Assembly (NCBI GenBank): GCA_002786505.1 | Contig: PCTK01000243.1 | Coordinates: 1-9,480, forward strand | Direction of reading: 5' to 3' | Source of the DNA: Nitrospinae bacterium CG22_combo_CG10-13_8_21_14_all_47_10 | GTDB taxonomy: Bacteria > Nitrospinota > Nitrospinia > Nitrospinales > VA-1 | DNA: 9,480 bases | Shown here: positions 1-7,374 of the stretch, piece by piece | How positions within the stretch are numbered: the first letter of the stretch is position 1 | Layout of the letters: each line of letters starts with the position of its first letter | Made by a program: the position numbers and the translations under genes | The notes under the pieces: model-generated | What the model saw: only the letters and a program-made list of their open reading frames with translations | Told to the model about the DNA's origin: nothing | Database searches by the model: none

Positions 1-108
1 TTTAAATCCGGGGAATTCGATCTGGATCGGGGGTACAATCTGTCACGGCGAATTCATGATGTGTTATCAGGAAATTTGCGGGTGGTTTTTGAGAGTTTGG
101 GTGTATAG
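1..108 (+). CDS. C-terminal fragment of an unidentified protein
   Basis: Frame 1 is open from the left edge to a TAG at 106-108 and encodes 35 residues. The stretch is protein-like: charged and hydrophobic residues alternate, it contains LDRGYNLSRRIHDVL, and it ends in VVFESLGV. The stop lies 6 bp from the stop of the convergent gene at 115, which is the spacing expected of two real genes packed tail to tail. I do not recognise the family from this short tail and no motif supports a function. The start lies outside the window. It could be a chance open frame, but 35 sense codons at this packing make a genuine 3' end more likely. Confidence 0.55.
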   Translation, partial: FKSGEFDLDRGYNLSRRIHDVLSGNLRVVFESLGV

Positions 109-114
109 GTAGAC

Positions 115-1983
115 TCAGTCGTTTTCCTTGAATAGTTCTCTCAATCGAGCTTGGCAACGGGGTTCTTTGGTTGTTTCAATCATGATTTTCTCGTTAACAC
201 TCAAATTTGGCATGCTGGATTTAGAAAAATAATAAGAGAATGCCGCCCAAAGGCTGGGGAGGTCCCTGAACTCATTATAAGTAGATAGGATATTAGTCAT
301 ATTGGTGATGCTCCGCCCATCAATGCCCTCGAAGGAAATGAAAAGTTGCATTGAGAGGTCATACAGCACTTGTGAGAGGTGCTCGATAGCTACCCGCAAA
401 AAAGGGAATTTATTGACGTTCTTTTTCATGGATTCATTATTGGATGAAAGAACGGCGATATTTCTTTTAACCTTCTCCATGTCATAGGAAATTTCTTCCC
501 AGATACTTTCATTCATCAGCCTTTTCCGTAGTTTTATTTTTTGAGTTTGTCCAGGAAACAGTTTATTGAAAGCCGAGTAAATACTCGCCAGTTCTTTAGC
601 TTTGTCGGGGTAGGTTTTCCTTATGTTTCTTTCCATGCTTTGGTCATAGTTTTGCATCATTTCGACAAACTCTTTTTTGTCCAAGGGTTCATCCGCCTGA
701 ATTTTTTCGGTGGTTTTAGCGATATTTTGAAACAATAGTTGTTTTTCGTTGGGGGGATACCAGAAGTCTATTTCCTGGATAATGATGTTGATTCGATTAA
801 GGAGGTCTCTTCCATATTTATTTGCATGATGTGGAGTGATGGTAATGGTGATGTCGTCAGCATCTTTTTCCCGGACCACAATGTTGAAATTCTTTTTAAG
901 CAGTTTAGAAAAAATCATGTCAAGCCTGGAGAAATCTATTTGTTTTTCCTTAATGCAACTCCAGGTTTCATCCATGATGGTATTAAGCCGTCCTTTTTCA
1001 CCTTCTTGAGAAAACCTGGATTCCAGAACTTGTTGGGTACGCTTGATTTCAGGTTCGTTATAAACAATCAGGGATTTTTTAAGCTCATTAAATTTTTGCA
1101 GGAGGGCGACGGATTTTCTCACCTCATCCACGTAGGAATACTTTTTTTTGGATTTCTGGATTAGAGAAGTCAGGAAGACTCCTGTGTCAAAGATGTCGCT
1201 CATGCGTGAAATGTTCATATTCATTTCCTTGACCTGGAAATAAAACTTGCCCAAGTCCGGCTCCGACCTTTTATCCCTTAAAAAGGGTTCCATAATTTTG
1301 CAAACCTGATAGTAACAATCATTGAGTTCTTTGTACGCATCGGGGGAGTTGTCGAAGAATTGATACTTGGAGAAAAGTCCATTTTTTCTCCGCAATAGGT
1401 TGTACCCCTGGGCTTTATTGTCATCGGAATTGTCGCCATTGAAAAACTCATCAAGAGTAATTGTGTGTTCTTCCAGTTTGTGAACAAGCTTGTGTAATTC
1501 GGGCACTACGGTCTTGCTCATATTTGCCGGTTCCCGGTAATATTTTTCCATGAAGTTCATTTCATACCGGATATTAGGAAGGACATAGTCGAAAGTGGAG
1601 AGAATGAGTTCTACGGTTTTTAAAACTTCCTGTTTATAGATTTCCAGCTTGCATTCATACTGGTCTTCGGTAATTTGTTCCACATCTTGTATTAAATCCT
1701 TGAGAATTTTATCGACTCTTTCCAGGCTTTGGAGGACGGCTGGTATATCAATAGGATTGGAGCCGTTTTTTAAAAGGGGGCCGCTGGCTAATTTTTCTAT
1801 GTCCGGAATTTTTTTCTGGTAGGAGTTGAGAACGGACAAAATCCGTTCCCTCTCTTCTTCTGGGCCTTTTTCGCCAGGCTCAATATCAGGAGTGTTTTTG
1901 ACTTTGGTCTCAAAAAGAGACAGTTGATTTGTCAGAGTCCCAATGTGTTTCTTGAGCTCCGGTAAGGTTTTGGAATCTATCAT
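115..1983 (-). CDS. Hypothetical 622-residue alpha-helical protein
   Basis: I recognise no family. The protein looks soluble, with no signal peptide and no hydrophobic segment long enough to cross a membrane. Most of it reads as long amphipathic helices rich in K, E, L and I, with coiled-coil character around residues 5-30, 43-66, 85-130, 285-325 and 500-545. One patch near residues 365-385 (FNIVVREKD and ITITITP) looks like beta strands. There is no Walker motif, HD, zinc-finger or other catalytic signature. The ATG at 1983 is preceded by AAGGGGAG about 13 bases upstream. The gene appears richer in A+T than recG and rel. It lies downstream of recG on the same strand after a 263-bp spacer that holds its own TATAAT box, so it may be transcribed independently. 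It could be a lineage-specific scaffold or cytoskeletal-type protein, but that is a guess. The coding call rests on length and the ribosome binding site. Confidence 0.85.
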   Translation of the reverse strand: MIDSKTLPELKKHIGTLTNQLSLFETKVKNTPDIEPGEKGPEEERERILSVLNSYQKKIPDIEKLASGPLLKNGSNPIDIPAVLQSLERVDKILKDLIQDVEQITEDQYECKLEIYKQEVLKTVELILSTFDYVLPNIRYEMNFMEKYYREPANMSKTVVPELHKLVHKLEEHTITLDEFFNGDNSDDNKAQGYNLLRRKNGLFSKYQFFDNSPDAYKELNDCYYQVCKIMEPFLRDKRSEPDLGKFYFQVKEMNMNISRMSDIFDTGVFLTSLIQKSKKKYSYVDEVRKSVALLQKFNELKKSLIVYNEPEIKRTQQVLESRFSQEGEKGRLNTIMDETWSCIKEKQIDFSRLDMIFSKLLKKNFNIVVREKDADDITITITPHHANKYGRDLLNRINIIIQEIDFWYPPNEKQLLFQNIAKTTEKIQADEPLDKKEFVEMMQNYDQSMERNIRKTYPDKAKELASIYSAFNKLFPGQTQKIKLRKRLMNESIWEEISYDMEKVKRNIAVLSSNNESMKKNVNKFPFLRVAIEHLSQVLYDLSMQLFISFEGIDGRSITNMTNILSTYNEFRDLPSLWAAFSYYFSKSSMPNLSVNEKIMIETTKEPRCQARLRELFKEND

Positions 1984-2069
1984 TTCTGTTTAATTTCTCC
2001 CCTTAAAGAATATTTTACAATCCTTGTACAGATGATGGAAGAAAGAAATGCCTGTTTGTTTGCAGTCCC

Positions 2070-2075
2070 ATTATA
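2070..2075 (-). promoter_or_regulatory. Possible -10 box for the 622-residue gene
   Basis: The minus strand reads TATAAT here, a perfect -10 hexamer about 87 bases upstream of the ATG at 1983. No good -35 hexamer lies 16-18 bp further upstream, so an activator-dependent promoter or a chance match are both possible. Confidence 0.35.
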
Positions 2076-2140
2076 TAGGTTAAGGGATAAAGTTGGGTCG
2101 GTTTCCAATTGATATTTTTGCCATAGATGTTTTATGAGGC

Positions 2141-2190
2141 GGCGCGGGAAAGGCCAGAGGTGGAAAAAGGGGGAAAATAGGGGTCTTGTG
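2141..2190 (-). terminator. C-rich, G-poor tract after recG (possible Rho loading site)
   Basis: Read in the direction of recG transcription, these 50 bases contain about 24 C and only 5 G, with runs CCCC, CCCCC and CCC separated by T-rich stretches. They begin about 57 bases past the recG stop. C-rich, G-poor, unstructured RNA is what Rho factor loads on. No intrinsic hairpin followed by a U-tract is visible in the recG to 622-residue-gene spacer, so Rho-dependent termination is a reasonable inference, but unproven. Confidence 0.25.
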
Positions 2191-2246
2191 GATTATAGTT
2201 TTGAAAACGATGGATTAATACTTCTGCTCTGATTGTCAGCAGTTGC

Positions 2247-4358
2247 TTAAATGACCTCCATCAATTCCATATAGTTACCGAGGAACCGTTGCAGGGCTTT
2301 TTTTAACCGTTGATGTTTTTGGTCGGTAAGGCCGGGATCACGGTTAATGAGATGAAATGCTTCCTTGCGCGCTATTTCCAAGAATTGGATATCGCGGAGA
2401 AGGTTGGCGATTTTTAACAGGGGCAGACCTGATTGCCGAGTGCCCATGAAGTCTCCGGGACCACGGATTTTCAAATCCTCTTCAGCGATGATGAATCCAT
2501 CGCTGGAGTTTTGCATTGCTTTCATCCGGGCTTGCCCTTCCTCAGATATCGGGTGGTAAGCCAGCAACAGGCAATGGGAGGCATGGCTTCCCCGGCCCAC
2601 ACGCCCCCGTAGTTGGTGCAATTGGGCCAGGCCGAACCTCTCAGCGTGTTCAATAATCATGACGGTGGCGTTGGGAACGTCAATGCCGACCTCTATGACC
2701 GTGGTGGAAACCAGGACCTGGATTTCTTTTTTGAGGAACCGGGACATGATGTCCTGACGCTCCTCTTTTTTAAGCTTTCCATGTATCAAGCAGGCGGTGA
2801 ATTGGGGAAAGTTTTCCTGGATAAAATCAAAAACTGTTACCGCGGCTTTAAGGTCTATGACCTCGGACTCTTCAATCAACGGGCAGACCACAAAAGCCTG
2901 ACGGCCTTGTTGCAACTGTTTTTCCATTCTGCTGTAGGCCTCTTCCCGCCGGTTCTCAAAAAACAAATCGGTGACAATTTCCCGGCGTCCTGGCGGGAAC
3001 TCATCTAAAAGTGATACATCCATGTCTCCATAAAGAGTGAGGGCAAGAGACCTTGGAATGGGGGTAGCTGTCATGATGAGAAGATGGGGGTGGTCGCCTT
3101 TTTTGCCGATAGCTTCTCTTTGTATGACACCGAATCGATGTTGTTCATCAATCACTGCCAAACCAAGCTTTTTAAATTGGATATCTTTTTGAATCAGGGA
3201 GTGGGTTCCGACAACGATTTGTGTTCTTCCGGCCTGTATATTTTCGAAATGGCTTTGTCGTTCTTTGCCTTTTAGAGCACTGGTTACCAAACTGATTTCT
3301 ATGCCTAATTTTTCACAAAAGGGACGGATATTTAAATAATGTTGTTCGGCGAGAATTTCTGTCGGAACCATTAGCGCGGATTGGGTTCCGTTATCCACAG
3401 CGGTTAACAGGGCGGTAAGGGCGACAATGGTTTTTCCGCTTCCGACATCTCCCTGGATCAGGCGATTCATGGGTTTCTCTTTTTCCAGATCTTCCATGAT
3501 TTCTCCCAGAACTCTTTTTTGTGCTCTGGTTAACGTAAAGGGCAATATCTTTACAAATCGTTTGATAAGTTCTCCACGGGTTTTAAAGGGAGTTCCTGTG
3601 TGTTCACCTTTCGTACGGGTTTTTCTGCAGGCCAGGCCCAACTGGATCAGGAACAGCTCTTCAAAGACCAGCCGTTTTTGTGCCGGGGTCTTGAAGGAGT
3701 CCAGCTCTTTCAGAGAGGAATCCTGTGGTGGAAAATGGGCCTGGGCAAGAGCCTCAGCCCGGGAAGGAAAATTATGGCGCAGGACCAGGTCATCGGGAAG
3801 AAACTCTTCAATCAGGTGCAGGTATTTATCGAGGACATTTTTAATAATGGTTCGCATGGATTTGAGATGCAAACCATCGGTGACATGATAAACGGGAACA
3901 ATTTTTCCGATTTCCAGAGAGCTGACGTTTTCTCCGGTCACTTGCTCGGTATCAGGATGGATGATTTCCAGTCCGGAACGTTTGTTAACGGTGGGTTTTC
4001 CTGAAAGAATTATTTTTTGTCCCGTTTTAAATTTTTCCTTCATATAGGATTCGTTAAACTGGAACCATTTGGCCCGGATGACTCCTGTTTCATCCTGAAC
4101 GATGACTTCAAACAGCCTTTTTCTGCGCCCCATGAACATGGTTCCGGAGTTCAGGACTTCTCCTGTGAGGGTGACGTATTCACCGGGAACAGTCTGGGAA
4201 ATTTTTTTTAATTGGGTGCGGTCTTCAAACCGGAAGGGCAGGAAATAAAGGCAGTCTTCAATACTTGTCAGACCCAGTTTTTCAAATAGAATTGCTTTTC
4301 TGGGACCAACTCCTTTTATGAACTGTATGGGGTCATCCAGAGAGGGTGTGTGTGTCAT
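2247..4358 (-). CDS. recG: ATP-dependent DNA helicase RecG
   Basis: RecG is a superfamily 2 DNA translocase that regresses stalled replication forks and processes branched recombination intermediates. Numbered from the ATG at 4358 (703 residues), the N-terminal wedge region starts at IKGVGPRKA (about 14-22). It is followed by the OB-fold part (about 60-150), Walker A GDVGSGKT at 303-310, the DEQH box at 404-407 in DEQHRFGV, TATPIPRSLALT at 430-441, LRGRVGRG at 583-590, and the RecG-specific C-terminal GPGDFMGTRQSG at 633-644. All helicase motifs are intact and the length fits the family (E. coli RecG is 693 residues). A TTG at 4394 would add 12 residues; I prefer the ATG because it places IKGVG where E. 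coli RecG has its equivalent. Neither start has a strong ribosome binding site: GGCGGA precedes the TTG, and AAGG sits too close to the ATG. The gene is divergent from rel. Confidence 0.97.
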   Translation of the reverse strand: MTHTPSLDDPIQFIKGVGPRKAILFEKLGLTSIEDCLYFLPFRFEDRTQLKKISQTVPGEYVTLTGEVLNSGTMFMGRRKRLFEVIVQDETGVIRAKWFQFNESYMKEKFKTGQKIILSGKPTVNKRSGLEIIHPDTEQVTGENVSSLEIGKIVPVYHVTDGLHLKSMRTIIKNVLDKYLHLIEEFLPDDLVLRHNFPSRAEALAQAHFPPQDSSLKELDSFKTPAQKRLVFEELFLIQLGLACRKTRTKGEHTGTPFKTRGELIKRFVKILPFTLTRAQKRVLGEIMEDLEKEKPMNRLIQGDVGSGKTIVALTALLTAVDNGTQSALMVPTEILAEQHYLNIRPFCEKLGIEISLVTSALKGKERQSHFENIQAGRTQIVVGTHSLIQKDIQFKKLGLAVIDEQHRFGVIQREAIGKKGDHPHLLIMTATPIPRSLALTLYGDMDVSLLDEFPPGRREIVTDLFFENRREEAYSRMEKQLQQGRQAFVVCPLIEESEVIDLKAAVTVFDFIQENFPQFTACLIHGKLKKEERQDIMSRFLKKEIQVLVSTTVIEVGIDVPNATVMIIEHAERFGLAQLHQLRGRVGRGSHASHCLLLAYHPISEEGQARMKAMQNSSDGFIIAEEDLKIRGPGDFMGTRQSGLPLLKIANLLRDIQFLEIARKEAFHLINRDPGLTDQKHQRLKKALQRFLGNYMELMEVI

Positions 4359-4416
4359 GGCCTTAATATTAACGTGCAAGTTGTGTGGGGGCAAGAAGTT
4401 CCGCCACGATTGCGCG

Positions 4417-4445
4417 TTGACATAAAAAATTTGTAGAAGTATTCT
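4417..4445 (+). promoter_or_regulatory. Sigma-70-type promoter for rel
   Basis: A perfect -35 hexamer TTGACA (4417-4422), a 17-bp spacer and TATTCT (4440-4445, 4 of 6 matches to TATAAT) lie in the recG-rel divergent gap. A start site near 4452 would give a leader of about 70 bases before the rel ATG at 4522. Confidence 0.65.
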
Positions 4446-4521
4446 GAATTTAAAGGTTTATCTTTTCCTGCGGCATTTTTTTCAGGTCGAATGGAAAATT
4501 AAGGGAGGTCTCATTTTTACC

Positions 4522-6768
4522 ATGAAAGTTCAGGATCTGACAGACGCGCTATTGGAGTACATGCCAGATGCCGATGTCGACATCATTCTGAATGCATATA
4601 TTTATTCCGCCAAAGCTCACCGGGGGCAGAGTCGAAGATCCGGTGAGGCCTATATCTCACATCCCCTTGAAGTGGCGCATAACCTGGTAAAGCTTAAGTT
4701 GGATGCCACCACCGTAGCCGCTGGCCTGTTGCACGATACCATAGAGGATACCCTCTCTACCCCGGAAGAAATCAAGGAATTATTTGGTGAAGAGATTTTC
4801 CAGCTTGTGGATGGAGTGACCAAGATCAGCCAGATCCATTTTTCCAGTCATGAAGAGAGCCAGGCAGAAAACTACCGGAAGATGATCTTCGCCATGGCCC
4901 ATGATATCAGGGTGGTTTTGATCAAGCTTGCCGACCGGGCTCACAATATGCAGACTCTGGACTCCCTGTCAGAAGAAAGGCAAAGAAGAATCGCGCGGGA
5001 GACTTTGGAAATTTACGCTCCTATTGCCAACCGGCTTGGCATTGGATGGCTAAAAACTGAGTTGGAGGAGGGTTCGTTTCAATATCTTTATCCTGAAGAG
5101 TTTCGTGCGATTAAGGAAAAAGTGGCAAAAGGCAAAGAGAATCGAGATCAGTACGTAGCAAAAGTTGCCTCCCGGCTGGTGAAGGAGTTGCAAGAGGCGG
5201 AAATTCCAGGGAAAGTTGAGGGGCGGCCCAAACAGTTTTTCAGCATCTATAGAAAGATGGTGGATCAGAATATTAGTTTTGAGGATGTTTATGACCTTGT
5301 TGGCGTAAGGGTTTTGACCCAATCCTTGCGAGACTGTTATTCGGTTTTAGGGTTGGTGCATTCTATCTGGAAACCCATACCGGGGAAGTTTAAGGATTAC
5401 ATTGCCATGCCCAAGCCTAATATGTACCAGTCCCTTCATACCACGGTGATTGGTCCGAAGGGTGAAAGGGTAGAGGTGCAGATTCGCTCGGAGGAAATGC
5501 ATAAGGTATGTCAAGGAGGGATCGCGTCTCACTGGCGCTATAAAGAAAAAATTGAGGGTAGTGATAACCCCATGAACCAGCAATTGTCATGGGTCCGGCA
5601 TCTTCTTGAAAATCAAAAGGATTTGAAAAACCCGAAGGAGTTCCTCAATGCCTTCAAAGTCAACTTGTTTCCAGATGAGGTTTATGTGTTTACCCCGGGA
5701 GGGGATGTGATTGCCCTGCCGCATAATGCTACTCCGGTTGACTTCGCGTATGAAGTTCATACCGACGTAGGGTCTCATTGCCAGTCTGCAAAGGTGAATG
5801 GAAAGGTCGTTCCCATGCGGTATAAATTGCAGGATGGGGACCGGGTGGAAATCATCACCTCCAAAGAGGCCTCCCCTGGCCGTGAATGGTTGGCCTTTGT
5901 TAAAACTTCCAAAGCACGCAGTCGGATATCTAACTACTTAAACACAGAGGAGCGTTCAAGGAGTTTGGGCCTGGGGAAAGAACTTCTGGAAAAAGAGATC
6001 AGTGAGTATGGCTTGGACCCGGCAATAGAAATGGATGGCCAAGCCATGGAAGAAGCCGCCCAGGCCTGTGGTTTTAATTCTACTAACAGCCTGTTGAGAG
6101 GACTTGGAATTGGGAAGCTGTCGACGCATCATGTTATAGAAAAACTGATTCCAAAGGAAAAGCTGGAAGGCAAGGAATCTCGTGACAAGGCATTGATCAA
6201 ACTTAAGGATAGCCAGCAACCAGAATCCTCACGGAATGCCATTAAGGTTCAGTGTTTCAATGAAAATATTTTAATTCGCATTGGAAAGTGTTGCCATCCT
6301 CTTCCCGGGGAACCGATCATCGGTTATATCACGCGAGGCCGGGGGGTTACGGTACATCATATTGACTGTCCGAGCGTAGGAAGTATCATCAATGACCCGG
6401 AAAGGCTGGTGGGTGTTGAATGGGACACAGGCACAAAAACTATTTACCAGGCTCATATTGCGATTGTTGCGGCCGACAAGCCGGGAATCATGGCTATAAT
6501 CAGTCAGGCTTTCGCGGAATGCGGGATCAACATTACCCGCGCCAATGTCCAGCAGGGCTCAAATAAAAGAGCCTACTTCGACCTGTCCATAGAGATCCAG
6601 GATGTGGAGCACTTGAATCAAATTCTTGAAAAAATACGTCAGGTCGATGGTGTGATTTACCTGGAGCGGATCAAGGATTTCAATAAAAACTCGCCGGTTA
6701 AAAGCAGGCTGGAAGCCTTGGGCAAAAAGCTGGAGACGCAGGGAGGACGGGAACTGAGTACTACCTGA
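4522..6768 (+). CDS. rel: Bifunctional (p)ppGpp synthetase/hydrolase, Rel/SpoT family
   Basis: This enzyme makes ppGpp and pppGpp by pyrophosphate transfer from ATP to GDP or GTP and can hydrolyse them, setting the stringent response. The 748 residues have the full long-RSH layout. The HD hydrolase domain has R38, H47, H71-D72, E75-D76, D138 and N142, all metal and active-site positions present. The synthetase domain has GRPK (234-237), D258 in YDLVGVRV, KFKDYIAMPK (289-298), YQSLHTTV and E318 in VEVQIR. A TGS domain spans about 384-447, a helical region follows, then the conserved Cys-Cys at 590-591 in KCCHPLPG, and a C-terminal ACT domain at about 644-716. With both catalytic centres intact it should be bifunctional; the basic KFKD motif replaces the acidic EFDD of monofunctional RelA. 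AAGGGAGG at 4501-4508 is the ribosome binding site, 13 bases before the ATG. Its 3' end overlaps that of rpmB. The names relA or spoT are also used for such genes. Confidence 0.97.
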   Translation: MKVQDLTDALLEYMPDADVDIILNAYIYSAKAHRGQSRRSGEAYISHPLEVAHNLVKLKLDATTVAAGLLHDTIEDTLSTPEEIKELFGEEIFQLVDGVTKISQIHFSSHEESQAENYRKMIFAMAHDIRVVLIKLADRAHNMQTLDSLSEERQRRIARETLEIYAPIANRLGIGWLKTELEEGSFQYLYPEEFRAIKEKVAKGKENRDQYVAKVASRLVKELQEAEIPGKVEGRPKQFFSIYRKMVDQNISFEDVYDLVGVRVLTQSLRDCYSVLGLVHSIWKPIPGKFKDYIAMPKPNMYQSLHTTVIGPKGERVEVQIRSEEMHKVCQGGIASHWRYKEKIEGSDNPMNQQLSWVRHLLENQKDLKNPKEFLNAFKVNLFPDEVYVFTPGGDVIALPHNATPVDFAYEVHTDVGSHCQSAKVNGKVVPMRYKLQDGDRVEIITSKEASPGREWLAFVKTSKARSRISNYLNTEERSRSLGLGKELLEKEISEYGLDPAIEMDGQAMEEAAQACGFNSTNSLLRGLGIGKLSTHHVIEKLIPKEKLEGKESRDKALIKLKDSQQPESSRNAIKVQCFNENILIRIGKCCHPLPGEPIIGYITRGRGVTVHHIDCPSVGSIINDPERLVGVEWDTGTKTIYQAHIAIVAADKPGIMAIISQAFAECGINITRANVQQGSNKRAYFDLSIEIQDVEHLNQILEKIRQVDGVIYLERIKDFNKNSPVKSRLEALGKKLETQGGRELSTT

Positions 6769-6955
6769 TTGCTTTAGTTATTTTTCCTGACTTGATGCAA
6801 CGGGTACAAACTTTCATGGTCTTTACAGAGCCCTTCATGACCACACGCAGTTTTTTTATATTTGGTTTCCATTGCCGCCGGGTTTTGTTATTAGCATGAC
6901 TGACGTTGTTGCCGAATTGCGGTTTCTTATCACAAACTTCACATTTTAAGGACAT
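6761..6955 (-). CDS. rpmB: 50S ribosomal protein L28 (bL28), zinc-binding form
   Basis: L28 is a small basic protein of the large ribosomal subunit. The 64 residues carry the family hallmarks: an N-terminal Cys-containing KCEVCDKKP, GNNVSHANNKTRRQWKPN, and a C-terminal KVCTRCIKSGKITK. Cys pairs CxxC at 5-8 and 50-53 form a four-cysteine zinc ribbon, the 'C+' version. I chose the ATG at 6955 because GGAG sits 6 bases upstream (6962-6965); a TTG directly before it at 6958 would add one residue and is less likely. The last 8 bases overlap the end of the convergent rel gene. No intrinsic terminator is visible past its stop, so transcripts may run antisense into rel. Confidence 0.95.
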   Translation of the reverse strand: MSLKCEVCDKKPQFGNNVSHANNKTRRQWKPNIKKLRVVMKGSVKTMKVCTRCIKSGKITKAIR

Positions 6956-6992
6956 CAAATTCTCCGAAATAGATTGTCTTGAAGATTTTTAG

Positions 6993-7021
6993 ATGCTAGC
7001 ATAACCTTGTTAATGGGGCAA
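6993..7021 (-). promoter_or_regulatory. Candidate promoter for rpmB
   Basis: On the minus strand TTGCCC (7021-7016), a 17-bp spacer and TAGCAT (6998-6993) match the sigma-70 hexamers at 4 of 6 positions each with ideal spacing. It would start transcription near 6986, about 30 bases before the rpmB ATG. The -10 lies inside the perfect palindrome ATGCTAGCAT (6993-7002), in the only space between rpmB and the divergent DUF1858 gene. Confidence 0.4.
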
Positions 7022-7038
7022 GAGGATTTGAATGGCCA

Positions 7039-7272
7039 ATGATGATTGTCAATAAAAATACCACGATCAACGAGATTCTCAATGCCTATCCTGGGGCTGT
7101 GAGATTTTTCAGTGAAAAGCAGATGTCCTGTGGCAGTTGTTTTGCTGTAAATTTTGATACTTTGGAAAACGGGGCATTGATGCATGGCATGGAGGTCGCC
7201 ACCCTGATTAGGCAACTTGAGCAGTTTTTGCAAAGCCTACCTACCCATACAGCTTCCACCCAACACGAATAG
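7039..7272 (+). CDS. DUF1858 domain protein, small CxxC protein
   Basis: A 77-residue cytosolic protein that is essentially one DUF1858 domain, also described as the hybrid-cluster-protein-associated redox disulfide domain. The family pattern is visible: a helix starting TINEILNAYPGAVRFF (9-24), the MSCGSC motif with cysteines at 31 and 34, then NFDTLENGALMHGMEVATLIRQLEQFL. The CxxC pair suggests thiol redox chemistry or metal binding, but the molecular role of stand-alone members is not established. Two consecutive ATG codons (7039 and 7042) are both possible starts; AGAGGA at 7021-7026 is the nearest ribosome-binding-like sequence, about 12 bases upstream. The protein ends in a polar tail after the domain. 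It is divergent from rpmB and convergent with flgM, so it is probably transcribed alone; no hybrid cluster protein gene is in view. Confidence 0.85.
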   Translation: MMIVNKNTTINEILNAYPGAVRFFSEKQMSCGSCFAVNFDTLENGALMHGMEVATLIRQLEQFLQSLPTHTASTQHE

Positions 7273-7343
7273 CTCGTTCAGGCTCAATTTTTTATCTTTT
7301 CGGGGATATTGGTTTTGTGCCTGGTTCCAGGCAGGGGCAAGAA

Positions 7344-7367
7344 CTGGGTTTTTACGGAAAAACTCAG
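7344..7367. terminator. Hairpin between the convergent DUF1858 gene and flgM
   Basis: CTGGGTTTTT (7344-7353), loop ACGG and AAAAACTCAG (7358-7367) form a 10-bp stem with one G-U pair on the + strand transcript. It starts 8 bases past the flgM stop on the minus strand. The stem itself supplies A and U runs, but no U-tract follows on either strand, so it is at best a weak bidirectional terminator or an RNA-end stabiliser. Confidence 0.35.
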
Positions 7368-7374
7368 CGAAGGG

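Noticed and set aside
739..1164. 141-residue + strand open frame
   Set aside because: It lies entirely antisense to the 622-residue gene, which has the ribosome binding site and the longer frame; the translation has no recognisable domain.
2146..2183. G-quadruplex in the + strand purine-rich tract
   Set aside because: Only three runs of three or more G are present with a 20-base loop between two of them, so a stable three-tetrad quadruplex is unlikely.
2231..2243. Stem-loop directly after the recG stop as an intrinsic terminator
   Set aside because: The minus-strand CTGCT/AGCAG pairing is 5 bp with an imperfect loop and is followed by AAGTATTAAT rather than a U-run.
3427..4004. Two + strand open frames of 153 and 134 residues
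   Set aside because: Both are antisense to recG, whose helicase motifs are unmistakable; they are shadow frames.
7319..7332. Palindrome GCCTGGTTCCAGGC as a terminator
   Set aside because: The loop would be only 2-4 bases, the stem 5-6 bp, and no U-tract follows on either strand.
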